Notes: generated by a model from the letters alone, not told the origin. DNA of 64,000 nucleotides from Trifolium pratense (GCF_020283565.1 NC_060064.1:15520337-15584336), one strand, 5' to 3'. Counted from the stretch's first letter, positions 21,162 through 34,044 are shown. Program-made: numbers and translations.

Positions 21162-24100
21162 TCATCTGAAGCAGGCAATAAGTGAATCGTGACAAAGGCG
21201 CCAATACTTTTTGTAGGGTAGGGACATCCATGGCATTGGTGAAGGAAGAAGAGTTCCACGCATATATGGCATTCTGGCAAAGGGCAAACAATAGCAAAAC
21301 TTTTAAATAAAAATTAAGGAAACAGAGTATTTAAATGAAAATAGAGCTAAATAAACAAAACTTTTAAATAAAAAAGAAGGAAACAGAGTATTTAAATGAA
21401 AATAGAGCTAAATAAACAGAGGAACGTGAAGGAGCATCAATTGCACACGAGAGAACTTAGCACTGCGCCAGGATATATTACCTTTGCCCAATGAGAATTC
21501 CATGCGCGACTTTGGAGATGGATGACCCAGAAACTCCCGAAAATGCATTTCTGTAGTGAGGCGAGATAACTTTTCCTGAAATATAATCCATTAAGTAAGC
21601 CTATAATGTTCTCCCATGAAAACATACACCAGCAGCATATAATACAAATTCTTACTGCTCCAATATCACAGCTATCACAATTGATATTTCAAACAAGCCT
21701 TCAACTTTATTTTCAATAAATGTTTGATGATATCTTTGTTTCTGAATAGGTGTTCTTTTTACTTTTGATATGCAACTTAGAGGATAGGAACTTTCTTAAC
21801 CATGACATATATCATGACGAGTAATTCACAAACAAAAATACTACACATCCAAATTCTTCAAGTAAAAGCCATAGAAATTAATTTACAGAGATAATACCTA
21901 CGGATTCACCATAAGATGTCATAATAAATTTCATCACTTTACCAACATATAGACATATCTTGACAGTCAAGAAGAAAAAACCAAATAGAAGAATCAATCT
22001 GAACCCTAAGTAATAGTTTCAGGCCTCACCTATGCTCAAATAGTTGCTGTGGAGAATTGAAACCAGAATACTAGATTTTTCTCTATTGAAATCCTTTAGA
22101 TGCAATGATTCCTTAGATGAGTTTATTTCATTAGCAAAATCCCGATTTGTAGAAGCAGTATGATTACTCTGACAGCCGAAAGTTTCAAGCCATATTCCAC
22201 AAGGGAATCTTTCTGGTCTCGTCAACCAAAGAAATATCTTGATATAAGGTGTAGCATGAATTACCGAAATAGTAACTTCAATGAGTATGCAGATAAGGTT
22301 AATGGTTGTGTCAACGATACTAAAGAATATGTAGAAAACGGAAGTAGTTGGTAACAGAAGTAGAAGTGGTGTAAATAAAAGAGATCCAACAATATGTTGC
22401 TTCACAGTGTAGTCAAAGCTATCCAACCTCTGGCGAAGAGGATTCAACTTCCGACCCCTGTTAAAACAGTCAGCAATTAATGAAAATAAACGGGAAAACA
22501 GAGCAAGTATTATGCAAAATGTTTGTGTATCTATAACAATCATTCTTCAAAAGGATAATGAATCACAAATTTCAGCAAATATGAAGGCTTTCAAAAATAC
22601 AAGGGATGTCATGATCCTCATTCCTATTATAAGCTATCTTCAATTTTACAAATGCTTAGACTTCTTAACAGCTAACAATAATTGGTTCTTGCTCCCTTAA
22701 CTCACTGTCAATGTTTGCGGACATATACCTATGAGATCACTATTATTTAGGTGGAGTATAACATGTCTCTGCACCTAGTAACTATTTCAAAACAAATTGT
22801 GCCAAACAGTCAAAGACCTAGGATGTTAACAACTTATAAAATTTACAAAAACCAATTTATGAAACAAATACCAAATTATGATGTTCAATTATTATTCAAA
22901 TCAATGTCTTACTTTCAGGCTATCATCTCAAAGAGAACCAATATTTGTTACCTGAAAAGCCGCCACAAAGCTGCTAGTGTCTGTATTTGTGATGAATATA
23001 CAATTGAAATAAACCAATGAAGAGTAGAAACATGTAAGGTTCCCAAAGCAATCATGTCTACAATCAAAGAAGCAGGTACAGTGAATCCACAAAGAATTCC
23101 TAATAGAGAAAGGCCTCGAATAATATAATTGAAGATGAAACCCACAAAGATCCAGAGTGTTGACCATACTTGGATTGCATTCAACGAAAGCATACCAAGT
23201 ACACCTGCCAGCTCGGCATTCAATTTGAAGCCTGCAGGGTTTCCCATTAACCAAACACACCCAGAACGCAAAAAAGTGGCAAACCAATGGATAAAGTTCA
23301 AACTCGACAAACAAATTGATTCTTCATGGTATAACAGTGACCAGCCAACCAAGTTTCCCAGGAAAATATCAACAACCAAAGATGACCACATAGAATGCCT
23401 ATGCATTGCAGCTTTCTCTGCATATTCAACACATGATTGTGACCTAGCACACAACAGTATGGTTTTAAACATAGAGAAAATATACAATCAATATCAAAAG
23501 TTACAGATGGTTATGAGTCGTGAATAATTGAACAACAAAGAGAAACTAAAGCATTTCATTCTAGAGCATAAATTTAAGTTACATATATATAATAACATAA
23601 ATATCACTGACGTAGGCTGAAAGAAGACGAACCACAAATTCTCAAGGAATTACATGAATAAAACACTGTTTTAGGATCATAGTTATTGGTGTTTCTGGTC
23701 ATAAGAATATCTTGTTATTTCTTAATACACTCAAATGCCAGCATCCATGGACAGAATAACTTCAAAATAGTAAAACATAAATGCAATATATTTTAATGTA
23801 AATAAGCAACATCATACAAGCAACTCCAATATTACATTTGTAATATAAATAAAATCATGTGTCTAACATGTTGATGAGGAACATATTATCAGAGATGAAT
23901 GGGGAAAGGCAAAGTAGAACAAGCCAACAAGGGATGAAGTAGACCTGGAGGGAGAAAACATAATAGTAGTGCTGCTCAATTCAATCACAAATACAAATCA
24001 ATAAATCAAACCTAAAGTAAGCAAACCCAACTAAAGTACTTAACAAACAATTAACCGAGTGCCCTAAATTTCTAAAAACCTAAAATAACCCAATTTTATA

Positions 24101-26447
24101 AAAATAAAGATGTTTCACAACCCAAAAGACATTGATAGTTAAAAAATTACAATAAATTCTCAATATATAATTCTATACACTACACCTATATGTGTAAATA
24201 TCAATATTCTATATTATGTTATTCCAATCCGATATCACATCACATTTGTATATAAAAACATATTGAGCTCATATGGTTCAATCTAGCCTCACAATTTTAT
24301 TTGGGTTAACAGTACAGTAAAGAAACTGAACTGAATTGCAGTTGCATTTTCATTTAACCATGTTAGTTAGGTTCATTGTGCCATTCGGAAAGAAAAAATA
24401 TAATAAAAGGTTAGGTTTGTTGTCTTGAGCACCCTTACCAAAACAACTAAATTACATGGACTTCATAAATTAACAAGCCTGATATCTCCAAATTACTAAA
24501 CCGGCCGCAATTCAGATAAATCAAATATTTTATCCAAAAATTCATATTACCTGAGGTCGTTCTCCTGAAGAAAAATTGGCCAATATAATATCTGACAACA
24601 ACGGATTCGGATATTTATCCATGCAGTCTTCTTGAATACATTTACTGATGTCACATACAACCATGATTCTGATTCATGGTTAAAATGTGTTTGGAAAAAC
24701 TGAAGAACAATATAGAACACAGTGGAGAACAAAGCCAAAAACTTGCCAAATAGATGCCCTATGATAACAAAAAACCTGAAAAAATCACAACATCGTCAAA
24801 GCTTGAATTAGAGCATAAGAGACAATGCATTGATAGTTGCTGTACATTGAAAATAGTGAGAGTTGGCTCAAGGATCTTGGGACCACATGTCTTTCAAAGA
24901 TTCTTTTGGCAGCAGATGTGCAATTAATTGCCAGAATAACTGTATCCTGGGGTGAAATTGAAAAGGCACATTAGCATCTAGGACAAAATCTTATATACAA
25001 ATATGAATAAGGTAAATTTCATTACCAAATCAATGAATTTCTTCTTTTCATGAAGCTCATCAATCCACTTAGGATTCTTAATAGGAGTTTTCGCTTGCTC
25101 ATTCGAACCAAAATGACACAATGAGAAATGATGAGCGCCATAAGAAGGCCTTTCATAAACTATTACCTACAATTGTTCAAATATGACACATATCTGTTAG
25201 AGAAACGGAAAAGGTTTTGACAACAGCTACATGCAGAAAAGACAAGTAAAAGAAGAAATTGTGACTTACATACGTGAACATCATAATCTGACAGAGTTAG
25301 TCCATTGCAATGAATGTGGTGCAATTTAGGAAGCCTGTAAATGCCTACATCATTCTGTTCGGAAGAATCAAGCATCAGCACGACCCAATTACTTTTTCCA
25401 ATAAAAGATTGGCTACTTTTCCTCAATGATCCATCTAATTGGAGGAAACTGCAACTCTTACAGTTATTCTGTCTGTGTACACTTATACTACCCTCTGCCC
25501 ATGCATTGCCACAATCAAAGAACTTTTTTTTATCAACGTCTGCTTCAGCTGTCAAACTATTGCTAGTAGTTCCAGTGATACACATACCAAGTACAGAGAA
25601 CGCAGACCTCTCCTTAAGAATTGTGGGCATGTCCCCGTGTATACCATGAATGATCTCCTGATAGAGAGCAGCAGTTCATGATGTTAGTGGTTCTCAATTC
25701 CTCATTATACCATACCATTTCAGAAACCATATAGAATAACTTCTATGGAAGAATTATTAGAAGATTTAACAGAGGGATTTTCCCACAACTATCACAAAAG
25801 TCATATGGTCAAAAAAACAAGAATTTTATGACTAACAAACAAAATAGTTATACAAAATTTCATGTAGGAATTGTGCCCAAGAGGCCATCCTAATCAATTT
25901 CTTGTCCCGTCAAACGTTTTCTATTTTTCCCGAAAATTTTCCAATAAGCGGGCATGAATTACATATGGACCTTATATTTAGGTGAAAACCTATCAAAATT
26001 CAAGATATTGATACCCTACTGAATATCCTAAAAGAAAAAAGGTTAATCTTTGTTTAACATGACAACTATTCCAATATCTTGACTAATATAATATTGCCAA
26101 TATCGCAAAAAAGGAAACCCAAAATTTCATCAGCAATTATGGTCGGAAAAAAAAAGACAAATAATCATTTCATTGCTGCGAGTTGCGATTGTTATTTCAG
26201 TTGTTTTACTCTAAACTGCATGCAATAGATTGTGAAGTCAGGTATATTTAATTTAATTATATTAATATACCTCGATGCCAGGACTAGAACTAGAAAACAA
26301 GACTTCGCTGCACGTAAAGGCTACAACAATGTCAAGGGATGACGGTGAGCAGGTAACAAACCACCCCAATAAAAAACTAGAAGAGGATTCTTGGTTTGAT
26401 GTGAGCTGCCTTGGCCACCAAAGTCTGCAATGTTTTCTCATCTTCAT
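21162..26447 (-). CDS. GPI1: PIG-Q/GPI1, subunit of the GPI-GlcNAc transferase complex
   Basis: Nine coding exons join in phase to 717 residues: 26447-26271, 25657-25274, 25166-25026, 24946-24846, 24775-24551, 23443-22952, 22457-22030, 21575-21482 and 21273-21162. The start MKMRKHCRLWWP and block GIEEIIHGIHGD match plant GPI1. The conserved membrane part (about residues 330-650) includes NPAGFKLNAELAG, LWRLFRGRKLNPLR and HATPYIKIFLWL; the end is YKKYWRLCHDSLIACFR. GPI1/PIG-Q acts in the ER membrane in the complex that moves GlcNAc to phosphatidylinositol, the first step of GPI-anchor synthesis. All introns are GT-AG and no lesion is seen. The next gene upstream is separated by a short divergent region holding a possible exon near 27952. 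Confidence 0.95.
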
Positions 26448-26861
26448 CTTATGATCTTCATGTGAACTAAACTACTGATCATGAAGTCCCTACACTGGAC
26501 ACAAAAAGCATCATTTCACTATTATAAATTCTTAGATAAAATATAGATGCAAAATTTAAATTAACTTGGCCACAAATCATCAATAGATATTATTAAAAAC
26601 ATAATAAACAACCTTTCCACAGTTTCATACAATTTGCAATCATTATGTACTTACATATTACGCACTCTCCATACATTTCCTTTTACAACCAACATAAGCT
26701 TAATTTCCAGATTATTCGTGGTAGTTAAAATTTGCAGATTATTTTGTTAGTAGGCCTCCTATCAAGTTTGTCGATACTAAGCGTGCAACACCGAAAAGCC
26801 CAAGTGCCCAGGTAATTAACCCCATTTATGTTATTTGGTTAGCTTTAAATAGAAATAAGAA

Positions 26862-26946
26862 TGACAACTAGTTGTCACCAGATTGTGGTTATTATTAGTT
26901 GTCATCATAATGACAATTAGTTGTCATCAGAATGACAATTAGGCTC
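26862..26946. repeat. Palindromic tandem repeat, TGACAA(C/T)TAGTTGTCA unit
   Basis: TGACAACTAGTTGTCA (26862-26877) is a perfect 16 bp palindrome. Related units follow at about 26909 and 26931 with a 22 bp period (ATGACAATTAGTTGTCATCA). It lies in the presumed leader intron of GPI1. Confidence 0.85.
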
Positions 26947-27588
26947 TACAACACCTAGAGGTTTTATTACTGTTATTTACTTTAATTTGGCAGTTACACA
27001 TTGCTGCTTGTTTCTGTAACTGTTGCAATTGAATAAAGATAGCCACACTGTAATTGCTCCTTGCATACAGTGATTATCCTAATCCACACGGTAATACTTT
27101 CCTCAGCAATTATGTGATGGCTAGAGTTTCTAATTGAACATGATCTTAATTATTTTTAAATTATTATTAACTAACATAGATTATTTTTAACCATTAAGCT
27201 CATTTGAGAATAGGCACTAACAAGGTATTATTAGTTACTTAAAAACACTCAGAAAAATTAGTAAAAGTTTTTCCATGGCTACTCAACAGCATATCCATCC
27301 AAATCCAAATAATCTTATACATGTTAACTGAATCATAGAATAAACAATTTCTAATTAAAACCTAATTAAATAAACACTGCAAGGAAAATAAAGTGAAAAA
27401 TTGAATAGAACTAAGGCAATTACTGAAGCTGAAATAGTTAAAACTCGATTAAGGATCTGAAAATTTCATAGGTAGGGTTCGGAGGTTCATAATTGTAGTC
27501 GTCACTACTAGTTAAGCGTGAGGAGGATATGCATTTGGATCATATAACAGCGACGGAGAAGAAAGAGTGGTGAAATGAGAAGACGTAC

Positions 27589-27720
27589 CACCGTGGAGTT
27601 AGTTGGCGGCGGCGAAACGACGGTTGACAGCACAGAAAAGGCGAGAATTTGCGAATAGCGGACAGTGCGAGGCTGAGTGAGAGTGCAAGCAAAGGACGAC
27701 GAACATTCTTTTCTTTTTTG
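27589..27720 (-). other. GPI1: Probable 5' UTR exon of GPI1
   Basis: A good donor (GGTG followed by GTACGT, minus strand, 27588 and below) ends a GC-richer stretch upstream of the coding start. The ATG exon at 26447 is preceded by AAG, usable as acceptor. The resulting 1.1 kb leader intron is inferred. Confidence 0.4.
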
Positions 27721-27951
27721 ATATAAGGGAAAAGGAAAAGGAAAAGGATACGGATCCTCTCCTTCAATAGTGTGACAGCTGTATCTCAACTACATATATC
27801 AACCCGTTGATATATCCAATGGATGAAAGAGTATTAAAATACAATCAATGACAAAAATTAACGCAATCACTAACCTTAAATCTGTAACGCCACACTCAGA
27901 CCCTCATCTTCTTCACAGTTAATTAAACCCCCATAAGAGGAGGGAACCACC

Positions 27952-27968
27952 ATGGCACCATTGGAGTT
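27952..27968 (+). other. Orphan first-exon candidate (MAPLE...)
   Basis: ATGGCACCATTGGAGTT in a strong start context (ACCACCATGGC) runs straight into a donor GTAAGT. It is divergent from GPI1, with about 230 bp between the presumed starts. No later exon in the same frame was found; the copia element lies 200 bp downstream. It may be the stub of a gene broken by insertions, or chance. Confidence 0.25.
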
Positions 27969-27989
27969 GTAAGTTCATTAATTAACTTC

Positions 27990-28165
27990 TTAAAAGAATG
28001 TTAAAAAAGGTGGTATCCGTGAGTTTACCTCGTTAGAAACATTGCATTATATATGTAAGTGTTGGAGTTCGAATTTCGACACTCCATTTATTCACATATT
28101 TGCCGTAAGATGTGTGTGAATAAATTTGGGAGCACGCAGTCCATTGTAGAGAACTTTTAGACTTC
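27990..28165 (+). mobile_element. SINE-like element, family B copy 1
   Basis: GTGAGTTTACCTCGTTAG (A-box-like) and GGAGTTCGAATTTCGAC (B-box-like) are followed by CTCCATTTATTCACATATTTG. Similar to 36380-36520. The copia element is inserted just beyond its 3' side. Confidence 0.5.
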
Positions 28166-28170
28166 AAATT

Positions 28171-28631
28171 TGTTGGCGCAGCAGAAGCAAGAGTTTGCTT
28201 GGTTCAGAGGATGCACGGTTCAGAGGATGTGTTGCCTCTGACTCTGTTGCACTTCAGAGGATGGTTGCAGGCAAGCTCAGCAGGCACGCAGGCTTGACTG
28301 TGGGCAAACTAGCAGTTTTGCAGAAACTGCTATATACAAGATGAACAAGTTTCTTGATGAATTGATTAACAACTGAACATGAAAGACTTAGGGAAAATAG
28401 AGATTTTATTCATCCTTAATGGGCCAAAAATTGAATTGATTACAGTATAATGCACTAGTTGCACTTTATATAGGGTGACTTATGCAACAAACCAGCTCAT
28501 CCCTTAGACCTAAACTAATTCCCTAACTACTTAGTTAGTTACTAACAAACTTTAACTAACAAGTTGTTGTAACTAACTCTAACAACACCAAAAAAAACAA
28601 ATTTCAAGATGAATTAACCACTTTCTTAACA
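28171..28631 (-). repeat. 3' LTR of the copia element
   Basis: 461 bp. It differs from the other LTR at about 28491 (A/G) and 28508 (A/G) and by one A in the run near 28590. Confidence 0.97.
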
Positions 28632-28638
28632 CTCCTCC

Positions 28639-31600
28639 TTAATTCATGCTTGAATTGCAAACAACCAGTCCTAAGCTCCTCCTTAAAAACTCAAACCTGT
28701 CAAGCTTCACAGCCTTTGTAAAACCATCTGCAAGTTGTACTTCAGTTGGACAATACTGCACTTCAATCATTCCATTTGTCACTTGTTCCCTAATGAAATG
28801 AAATCTGGTAGCAATGTGCTTGCTCCTGCCATGTGAAATTGGATTTTTAGCAAGACTTATAGCAGACTTGTTATCAATCCTTAGGATTAGAGGCTTCACT
28901 GGTTCACACTTGATTTCTATCATCACTGAATTCAACCAAATTGCTTGACATGCTGCAAAGGTGCCTGCTATATACTCAGCTTCACAAGATGAGAGAGCAG
29001 TCACAGCTTGTTTCTTTGTACACCAAGAGATTGCAGCATTATTGAACTTGAAAACATACCCTGATGTGCTCCTCCTATCAGTTATGTCTCCACACCAATC
29101 ACTATCAGAATACCCTATCAAAGTACTCCCTGCACTGTTTGTACCAATAGGGAATAGCAAGCCAATTTCCAAAGTACCTTTGAGGTATCTGAGGATTCTC
29201 TTAGCAGCTATCATGTGTGACTTCCTTGGATCATGCATAAATCTGCTGATAACACTCACAGCATAGCATATATCAGGCCTACTGTTGCACACATACCTCA
29301 ATGAGCCAACTATTTGTCTGAACACAGTTGGATCAACCTTCTCTTCATTTGAGCACTCATTAATTTTTGTATTTGTTTCTGATGGATTTGATAATGGATT
29401 GCAGCTTTCCATTTCAAATTTTTCAAGCAATTCACCAATATACTTCTGCTGATGCATTACTATACCATCTCCTCTTCTCATAAATTCCATTCCTAGAAAG
29501 AATGAAAGTTCACCAAGATCAGACATTTCAAATTCACTATTGAGCTTATCTTTCACTTTTGCAATTTCTGCAATTCTACTTCCAGTTATGAGCAAGTCAT
29601 CAACATACAAGCAGATTATGACTATATCTTCATCTTTAGGGCAATGTACATATACACCAAACTCAGCAGCACACTTTTTAAACCCTATCTGAATCAGAAA
29701 GTCATCAATCCTTTTGTTCCATGCTCTAGGAGCCTGTTTCAAGCCATATAGTGCCTTATACAGCTTATACACCATTGATTCTTTTCCTTTTATTTCAAAA
29801 CCTGGAGGCTGTGACACATACACTTCCTCATCAAGTGGACCATTCAGAAATGCTGATTTCACATCCAGATGGTACAGGCTCCATTTGTTCTTACAGGCCA
29901 ATGCTACAACCAATCTCACAGTCTCTATTCTAGCAACTGGTGCAAACACTTCATTGTAGTCAATTCCATGTTTCTGTAAGAATCCTCTAGCAACTAACCT
30001 TGCTTTGTGCTTTGAAATTGTGCCATCAGGGTTCAATTTCACTTTGAACACCCATTTCACATCAATTTTCTTTTTCTTGTCTGGCAAGTCAACTAGCTTC
30101 CAAGTCTGATTTTTCTCAATTGACTTCAGCTCTTCTTCCATTGCCCTCTTCCACACATTACTTTTCAAAGCATCTCTGTAGTTCAATGGTTCAGAATCAG
30201 CTAGTAATGCAAAGTGAATGAGATCACCCTCATCATTCACTGCATTGTCTTGAGTAACTTCACAATCATTCAATCTAGCTGGTACACGTTTGGTTCTTTG
30301 AGTTCTTGCAATCATATGAATTCTATCATCATCATCACTTGATAAATTCATATTACCATCACAATCAGTACCTTGATTCTGAATAGTTTCAGCAGCAGGT
30401 TCACCTTCATCACCTTCATCAGATTCATCACTTGAACTTGGATAGATGAAAGTTGACTGCAATTCACTATTGTACACTGGTTCCTTCTCCCATTTCCATT
30501 TCTCTTCTTCATTCACAATTACATCTCTGCTAATGTGAACCTTCTGAGTAACTGGATTGTATAGCTTGTAGGCACCAGTTGGATGATATCCTATGAGTAT
30601 CATTATTTCACTTTTATCCTCAAGTTTGGTTCTTCTAGCATCTGGTACATGCTTATAGCATAATGAGCCAAAAACCTTGAGGTGTTTCACACTTGGCTTC
30701 CTCCCACACCAAGCTTCCTCTGGCACAACTTTCAGTTTCTTAGTAGGACATTTGTTCAGAATGTAGGCTGCAGTAAGTACTGCTTCACCCCAGAACTTGT
30801 GTGGCAAATTCTTCTGCTTAATCATGCTCCTTGCCATATCTAACACTGTTCTGTTTCTTCTTTCAGCTAGTCCATTGTGTTGTGGTGTGTATGGAGCAGT
30901 AACTTCATGTGTAATGCCTTGATTAGTACAGAAGTTCTCAAACTCTTTTGAGGTATACTCTCCACCACCATCTGTTCTCAAGATCTTAATTGATTTCTCA
31001 CTTTCTTTTTCAATCAAGACTTTAAACTTCTTAAACACTTCTAAAGCTTCACTCTTTAGCTTCAAAGTGTATAACCAGATCATTCTGCTATATTCATCAA
31101 CAAATGTAATGAAATACTTGCTTCCCCCTAATGAAGCAACTTCAAATGGACCACAGATGTCACTATGAATCACTTGCAATACACCACTAGCTCTCTTGGG
31201 CATTTCAGCTACAAAAGGTTTTCTACTGTGCTTACTCTTCACACATATCTCACATATGGACTTCTTAGTCTTAAACTTAGGCAGGCCATACACCAATTCC
31301 TTAGAATTTAAATCACTGAGGCTTCTATAGTTTAAGTGTCCATACCTTTTGTGCCAAAGTGCTTCAACCTCATCAATCACTGTGGTAGACATGCACATCA
31401 TATCTACACTTGAGATTTTACACCTGTAGGTTCTGTTGTTTGACAAGCTGCACATCAGAACCAAGTTCTTCATTTTGTCAAACAGCTTCAGTGCATTGTC
31501 CTCCATGCTTACAGAGAACCCTCTTTGCACTAATTGACCTAAACTGAGCAAATTGCAATTCATACTAGGGACATATAACACTTCAGAGATGATCACTTTA

Positions 31601-32721
31601 CCTCCCTTCTTACTTTTGATCACTATGTTACCAATACCTTCAGCAGCAAGCTTTCTCCCATCTGCTAGTTTTATACTAGACCTTTTGCTTGCATCAAAAT
31701 TGGTTAACCATTCTCTATGTGGTGTCATATGATTTGAACACCCTGAATCAAGAAACCATTCTTCATTCTTCTCACACTCATCCCCTATAGTAGCCATCAT
31801 CAAGACTGACTTTACATCACTTTCTTCTGCAACATTAGCCTCTTGTTGATCTTTCTTGTACCAACACTCATCTGCAAAATGGCCAAGCTTCTCACAATTG
31901 TAGCATTTCACCTTGCTTTTATCAAAGTTCTTCTTTTTGTTTTTACCTTTGGCAAAACCTCCTCCTTTAGAGGATTCAGCTTTGTCATCAGTTTTTGAAC
32001 TCTGATCTTTAAGCCACTTTGGTTTATCTTTGCCTTTCTTTTTGTAGTTCTTGCCATTATCTTCTTTCTTGTTGGTTTGAGCTTGCAAGGCTTGTTGTTC
32101 TTTCTTTTCTGAACCTCTACTGAGAACTTTAATCTCATGTGCTTCCAAAGCACTTTGTAATTCTTCAATTTTCATAGTAGCTGTATCTTTCACATACTCT
32201 ATAGCTATTACCACATTATCAAAGTTTGGAGTTAAGGATCTAAGCACTTTCTCTACTACCATTTCATCAGTGACAGTCTCTCCACAATTTTGCATTTGAT
32301 GAACAAGTGCAAGAAGTTTTGAGAAGAAATCACTTACTTTTTGATCCTCTTCCATCACCATAGACTCATATTGCCTCCTAAAGGCCTGTAATTTCACCTT
32401 CTTGACCTTGGCTCCACCATCATGGTAACCCTCGAGTATATCCCAAGCTTCTTTGGACTTAGTTGATTTTGAAATTTTTTCAAAATGCTGTGCATCACAA
32501 TTCTGCTGGATATAGAACAAAGCCTTGCAGTCTTTTTTCTTGTTTTCTTTGTAGGTATTTCTCTGATCATTGGTTGGATTTGCTCCCAACTCATCGTATC
32601 CATTCACCACTACCTCAAGACACTCTTGTGCTCCAAATAAGGATTTCATCACTGCACTCCATCTATCCCAATTCTTTCCATCAAGAATCAGAATGTTTGT
32701 ACCAAAACCTTGGGTGTTCAT
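28639..32721 (-). CDS. Copia Gag-Pol polyprotein, intact
   Basis: 1360 residues from ATG at 32721. The Gag (UBN2-type) region covers about residues 15-200. The zinc knuckle [14 protein letters not shown] lies near 273-286 and the protease [11 protein letters not shown] near 325. Then come the GAG-pre-integrase HxxxH-type segment ([14 protein letters not shown]), the integrase core with DICGP and TDGGGEY, reverse transcriptase with YVDDLLITG near 1037, and RNase H with SDWCGD near the C-terminus. The stop overlaps the polypurine tract. No stop or frameshift interrupts it. The whole product is one frame, as in most plant copia elements. Confidence 0.97.
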   Translation of the reverse strand: MNTQGFGTNILILDGKNWDRWSAVMKSLFGAQECLEVVVNGYDELGANPTNDQRNTYKENKKKDCKALFYIQQNCDAQHFEKISKSTKSKEAWDILEGYHDGGAKVKKVKLQAFRRQYESMVMEEDQKVSDFFSKLLALVHQMQNCGETVTDEMVVEKVLRSLTPNFDNVVIAIEYVKDTATMKIEELQSALEAHEIKVLSRGSEKKEQQALQAQTNKKEDNGKNYKKKGKDKPKWLKDQSSKTDDKAESSKGGGFAKGKNKKKNFDKSKVKCYNCEKLGHFADECWYKKDQQEANVAEESDVKSVLMMATIGDECEKNEEWFLDSGCSNHMTPHREWLTNFDASKRSSIKLADGRKLAAEGIGNIVIKSKKGGKVIISEVLYVPSMNCNLLSLGQLVQRGFSVSMEDNALKLFDKMKNLVLMCSLSNNRTYRCKISSVDMMCMSTTVIDEVEALWHKRYGHLNYRSLSDLNSKELVYGLPKFKTKKSICEICVKSKHSRKPFVAEMPKRASGVLQVIHSDICGPFEVASLGGSKYFITFVDEYSRMIWLYTLKLKSEALEVFKKFKVLIEKESEKSIKILRTDGGGEYTSKEFENFCTNQGITHEVTAPYTPQHNGLAERRNRTVLDMARSMIKQKNLPHKFWGEAVLTAAYILNKCPTKKLKVVPEEAWCGRKPSVKHLKVFGSLCYKHVPDARRTKLEDKSEIMILIGYHPTGAYKLYNPVTQKVHISRDVIVNEEEKWKWEKEPVYNSELQSTFIYPSSSDESDEGDEGEPAAETIQNQGTDCDGNMNLSSDDDDRIHMIARTQRTKRVPARLNDCEVTQDNAVNDEGDLIHFALLADSEPLNYRDALKSNVWKRAMEEELKSIEKNQTWKLVDLPDKKKKIDVKWVFKVKLNPDGTISKHKARLVARGFLQKHGIDYNEVFAPVARIETVRLVVALACKNKWSLYHLDVKSAFLNGPLDEEVYVSQPPGFEIKGKESMVYKLYKALYGLKQAPRAWNKRIDDFLIQIGFKKCAAEFGVYVHCPKDEDIVIICLYVDDLLITGSRIAEIAKVKDKLNSEFEMSDLGELSFFLGMEFMRRGDGIVMHQQKYIGELLEKFEMESCNPLSNPSETNTKINECSNEEKVDPTVFRQIVGSLRYVCNSRPDICYAVSVISRFMHDPRKSHMIAAKRILRYLKGTLEIGLLFPIGTNSAGSTLIGYSDSDWCGDITDRRSTSGYVFKFNNAAISWCTKKQAVTALSSCEAEYIAGTFAACQAIWLNSVMIEIKCEPVKPLILRIDNKSAISLAKNPISHGRSKHIATRFHFIREQVTNGMIEVQYCPTEVQLADGFTKAVKLDRFEFLRRSLGLVVCNSSMN

Positions 32722-32811
32722 CTTGAATTTTCAAGAAATCAATCTACACAGCTCACTTTGTGTTTCTCCACTTGATTCCTTCACAATTCACTCTTGTTAC
32801 CTGTGATTGAA

Positions 32812-32830
32812 CCAGGCTCTTGATGCCAAT
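32812..32830 (-). other. Copia primer binding site
   Basis: The minus strand reads ATTGGCATCAAGAGCCTGG directly after the 5' LTR. It is close to the initiator-Met type TGGTATCAGAGCC, with one change and one extra base. Confidence 0.75.
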
Positions 32831-33292
32831 TGTTGGCGCAGCAGAAGCAAGAGTTTGCTTGGTTCAGAGGATGCACGGTTCAGAGGATGTGTTGCCTCTG
32901 ACTCTGTTGCACTTCAGAGGATGGTTGCAGGCAAGCTCAGCAGGCACGCAGGCTTGACTGTGGGCAAACTAGCAGTTTTGCAGAAACTGCTATATACAAG
33001 ATGAACAAGTTTCTTGATGAATTGATTAACAACTGAACATGAAAGACTTAGGGAAAATAGAGATTTTATTCATCCTTAATGGGCCAAAAATTGAATTGAT
33101 TACAGTATAATGCACTAGTTGCACTTTATATAGGGTGACTTATGCAACAAGCCAGCTCATCCCTTAGGCCTAAACTAATTCCCTAACTACTTAGTTAGTT
33201 ACTAACAAACTTTAACTAACAAGTTGTTGTAACTAACTCTAACAACACCAAAAAAAAACAAATTTCAAGATGAATTAACCACTTTCTTAACA
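32831..33292 (-). repeat. 5' LTR of the copia element
   Basis: 462 bp. On the minus strand it holds TATATAAAG (about 33125-33135) as a likely promoter for the element transcript. Confidence 0.97.
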
Positions 33293-33339
33293 AAATTCAG
33301 GCATGACATTGATTGTAATGTTCTTTTTTATATTTTTAG

Positions 33340-33515
33340 GCGTGCAAGAATATATTTATGAAAAAAGAGACGTTAGTGAACTTTTTGACCGACTCACAAG
33401 AAAGACGGTCACACTTTCAGAACGGCAGATGTTATGGTGTACGTATGGGTGGATTGGCGGAAAGCATGCATGTGTGGATTTGACCGGAGTTTCACCACTT
33501 GTTGATAATTATTAG
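33340..33515 (+). pseudogene. Broken fragment of a transposon-associated plant protein family
   Basis: One frame reads GWIGGKHACVDLTGVSPLV (about 33447-33506); the frame just upstream reads GHTFRTADVMVY. Together they match a segment of a family common in plant genomes beside transposons and often misnamed auxilin-like, which I recall as ADVLVFGWVGGKHACVDLTG. A small indel near GTGTACGTATGG separates the frames. There is no start or downstream conserved part, so it is a relic. Confidence 0.55.
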
Positions 33516-33551
33516 TATTAATTTTATAAATTTATCATATTTAATCCTTTT

Positions 33552-33832
33552 GCTAATGAGATTCAAGCTAATGAGATTCAAAGTATCCGAAATTTGCTTG
33601 CTAATGAATGGGATGTGGTGATTAATCATACGCTTCGTGAAGGGAATGCGTGTGCTGATGTTATGGCGAAGTTTAGTGCTATGTCTACCTCTCCGTTGGT
33701 GAAAATTGATGTTCCTCCTCGTGAGTTGTTATGTCCACTCTCCGCTGATGCCCGTGGAGTAGTGTTTACAAGAGAATAATATCTTTCTTTTGCTTTTTTT
33801 TTTCCCTTTTTTCTCTCATGTAACCAAAAAAA
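33552..33832 (+). mobile_element. 5'-truncated LINE with 15 bp target duplication
   Basis: The frame at 33594-33779 encodes the end of an RNase H-like domain (WDVVINHTLREGNACADVMA), typical of plant LINE ORF2 3' ends. An A-tail (33825-33832) follows. ATATTTAATCCTTTT occurs exactly at 33537-33551 and again at 33833-33847, a perfect target duplication. The insertion is therefore 281 bp, 5' truncated, and fairly recent. Confidence 0.92.
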
Positions 33833-34044
33833 ATATTTAATCCTTTTAATTTGATAATTTTATAGAGACAAAAAACATATTTGACCCTTTCTAATTTTAT
33901 AGATTTCATGTAAAACAAGGATAATTAACTAATGGATTTTTGTTGATATTTAATAAAATAAAATTAAAAAGTTCATTCAACTATGTATTAAATATTTTTT
34001 AAAATAAATCAATCCAACGGTAGCAATATTAACACTAAATAATG

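Larger units (their letters stand above)
28171..33292 (-). mobile_element. Complete Ty1/copia LTR retrotransposon
   Basis: A full-length element of 5122 bp with all parts: LTRs of 461 and 462 bp starting TGTTGG and ending TTAACA on the plus strand, an AAATT target duplication on both sides (28166-28170 and 33293-33297), a primer site next to the 5' LTR, one intact polyprotein, and a purine-rich tract (AATTAAGGAGGAG) next to the 3' LTR. The two LTRs differ by two substitutions and one A-run indel, so insertion is recent. Domain order PR-INT-RT-RH is that of Ty1/copia. The LTR has a TATATAAAG box. The element looks able to move by itself. Confidence 0.98.

Noticed and set aside
23129..23527. 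132-codon plus-strand frame opposite GPI1 exon 6
   Set aside because: The minus-strand frame matches the conserved GPI1 domain; this one is its shadow.
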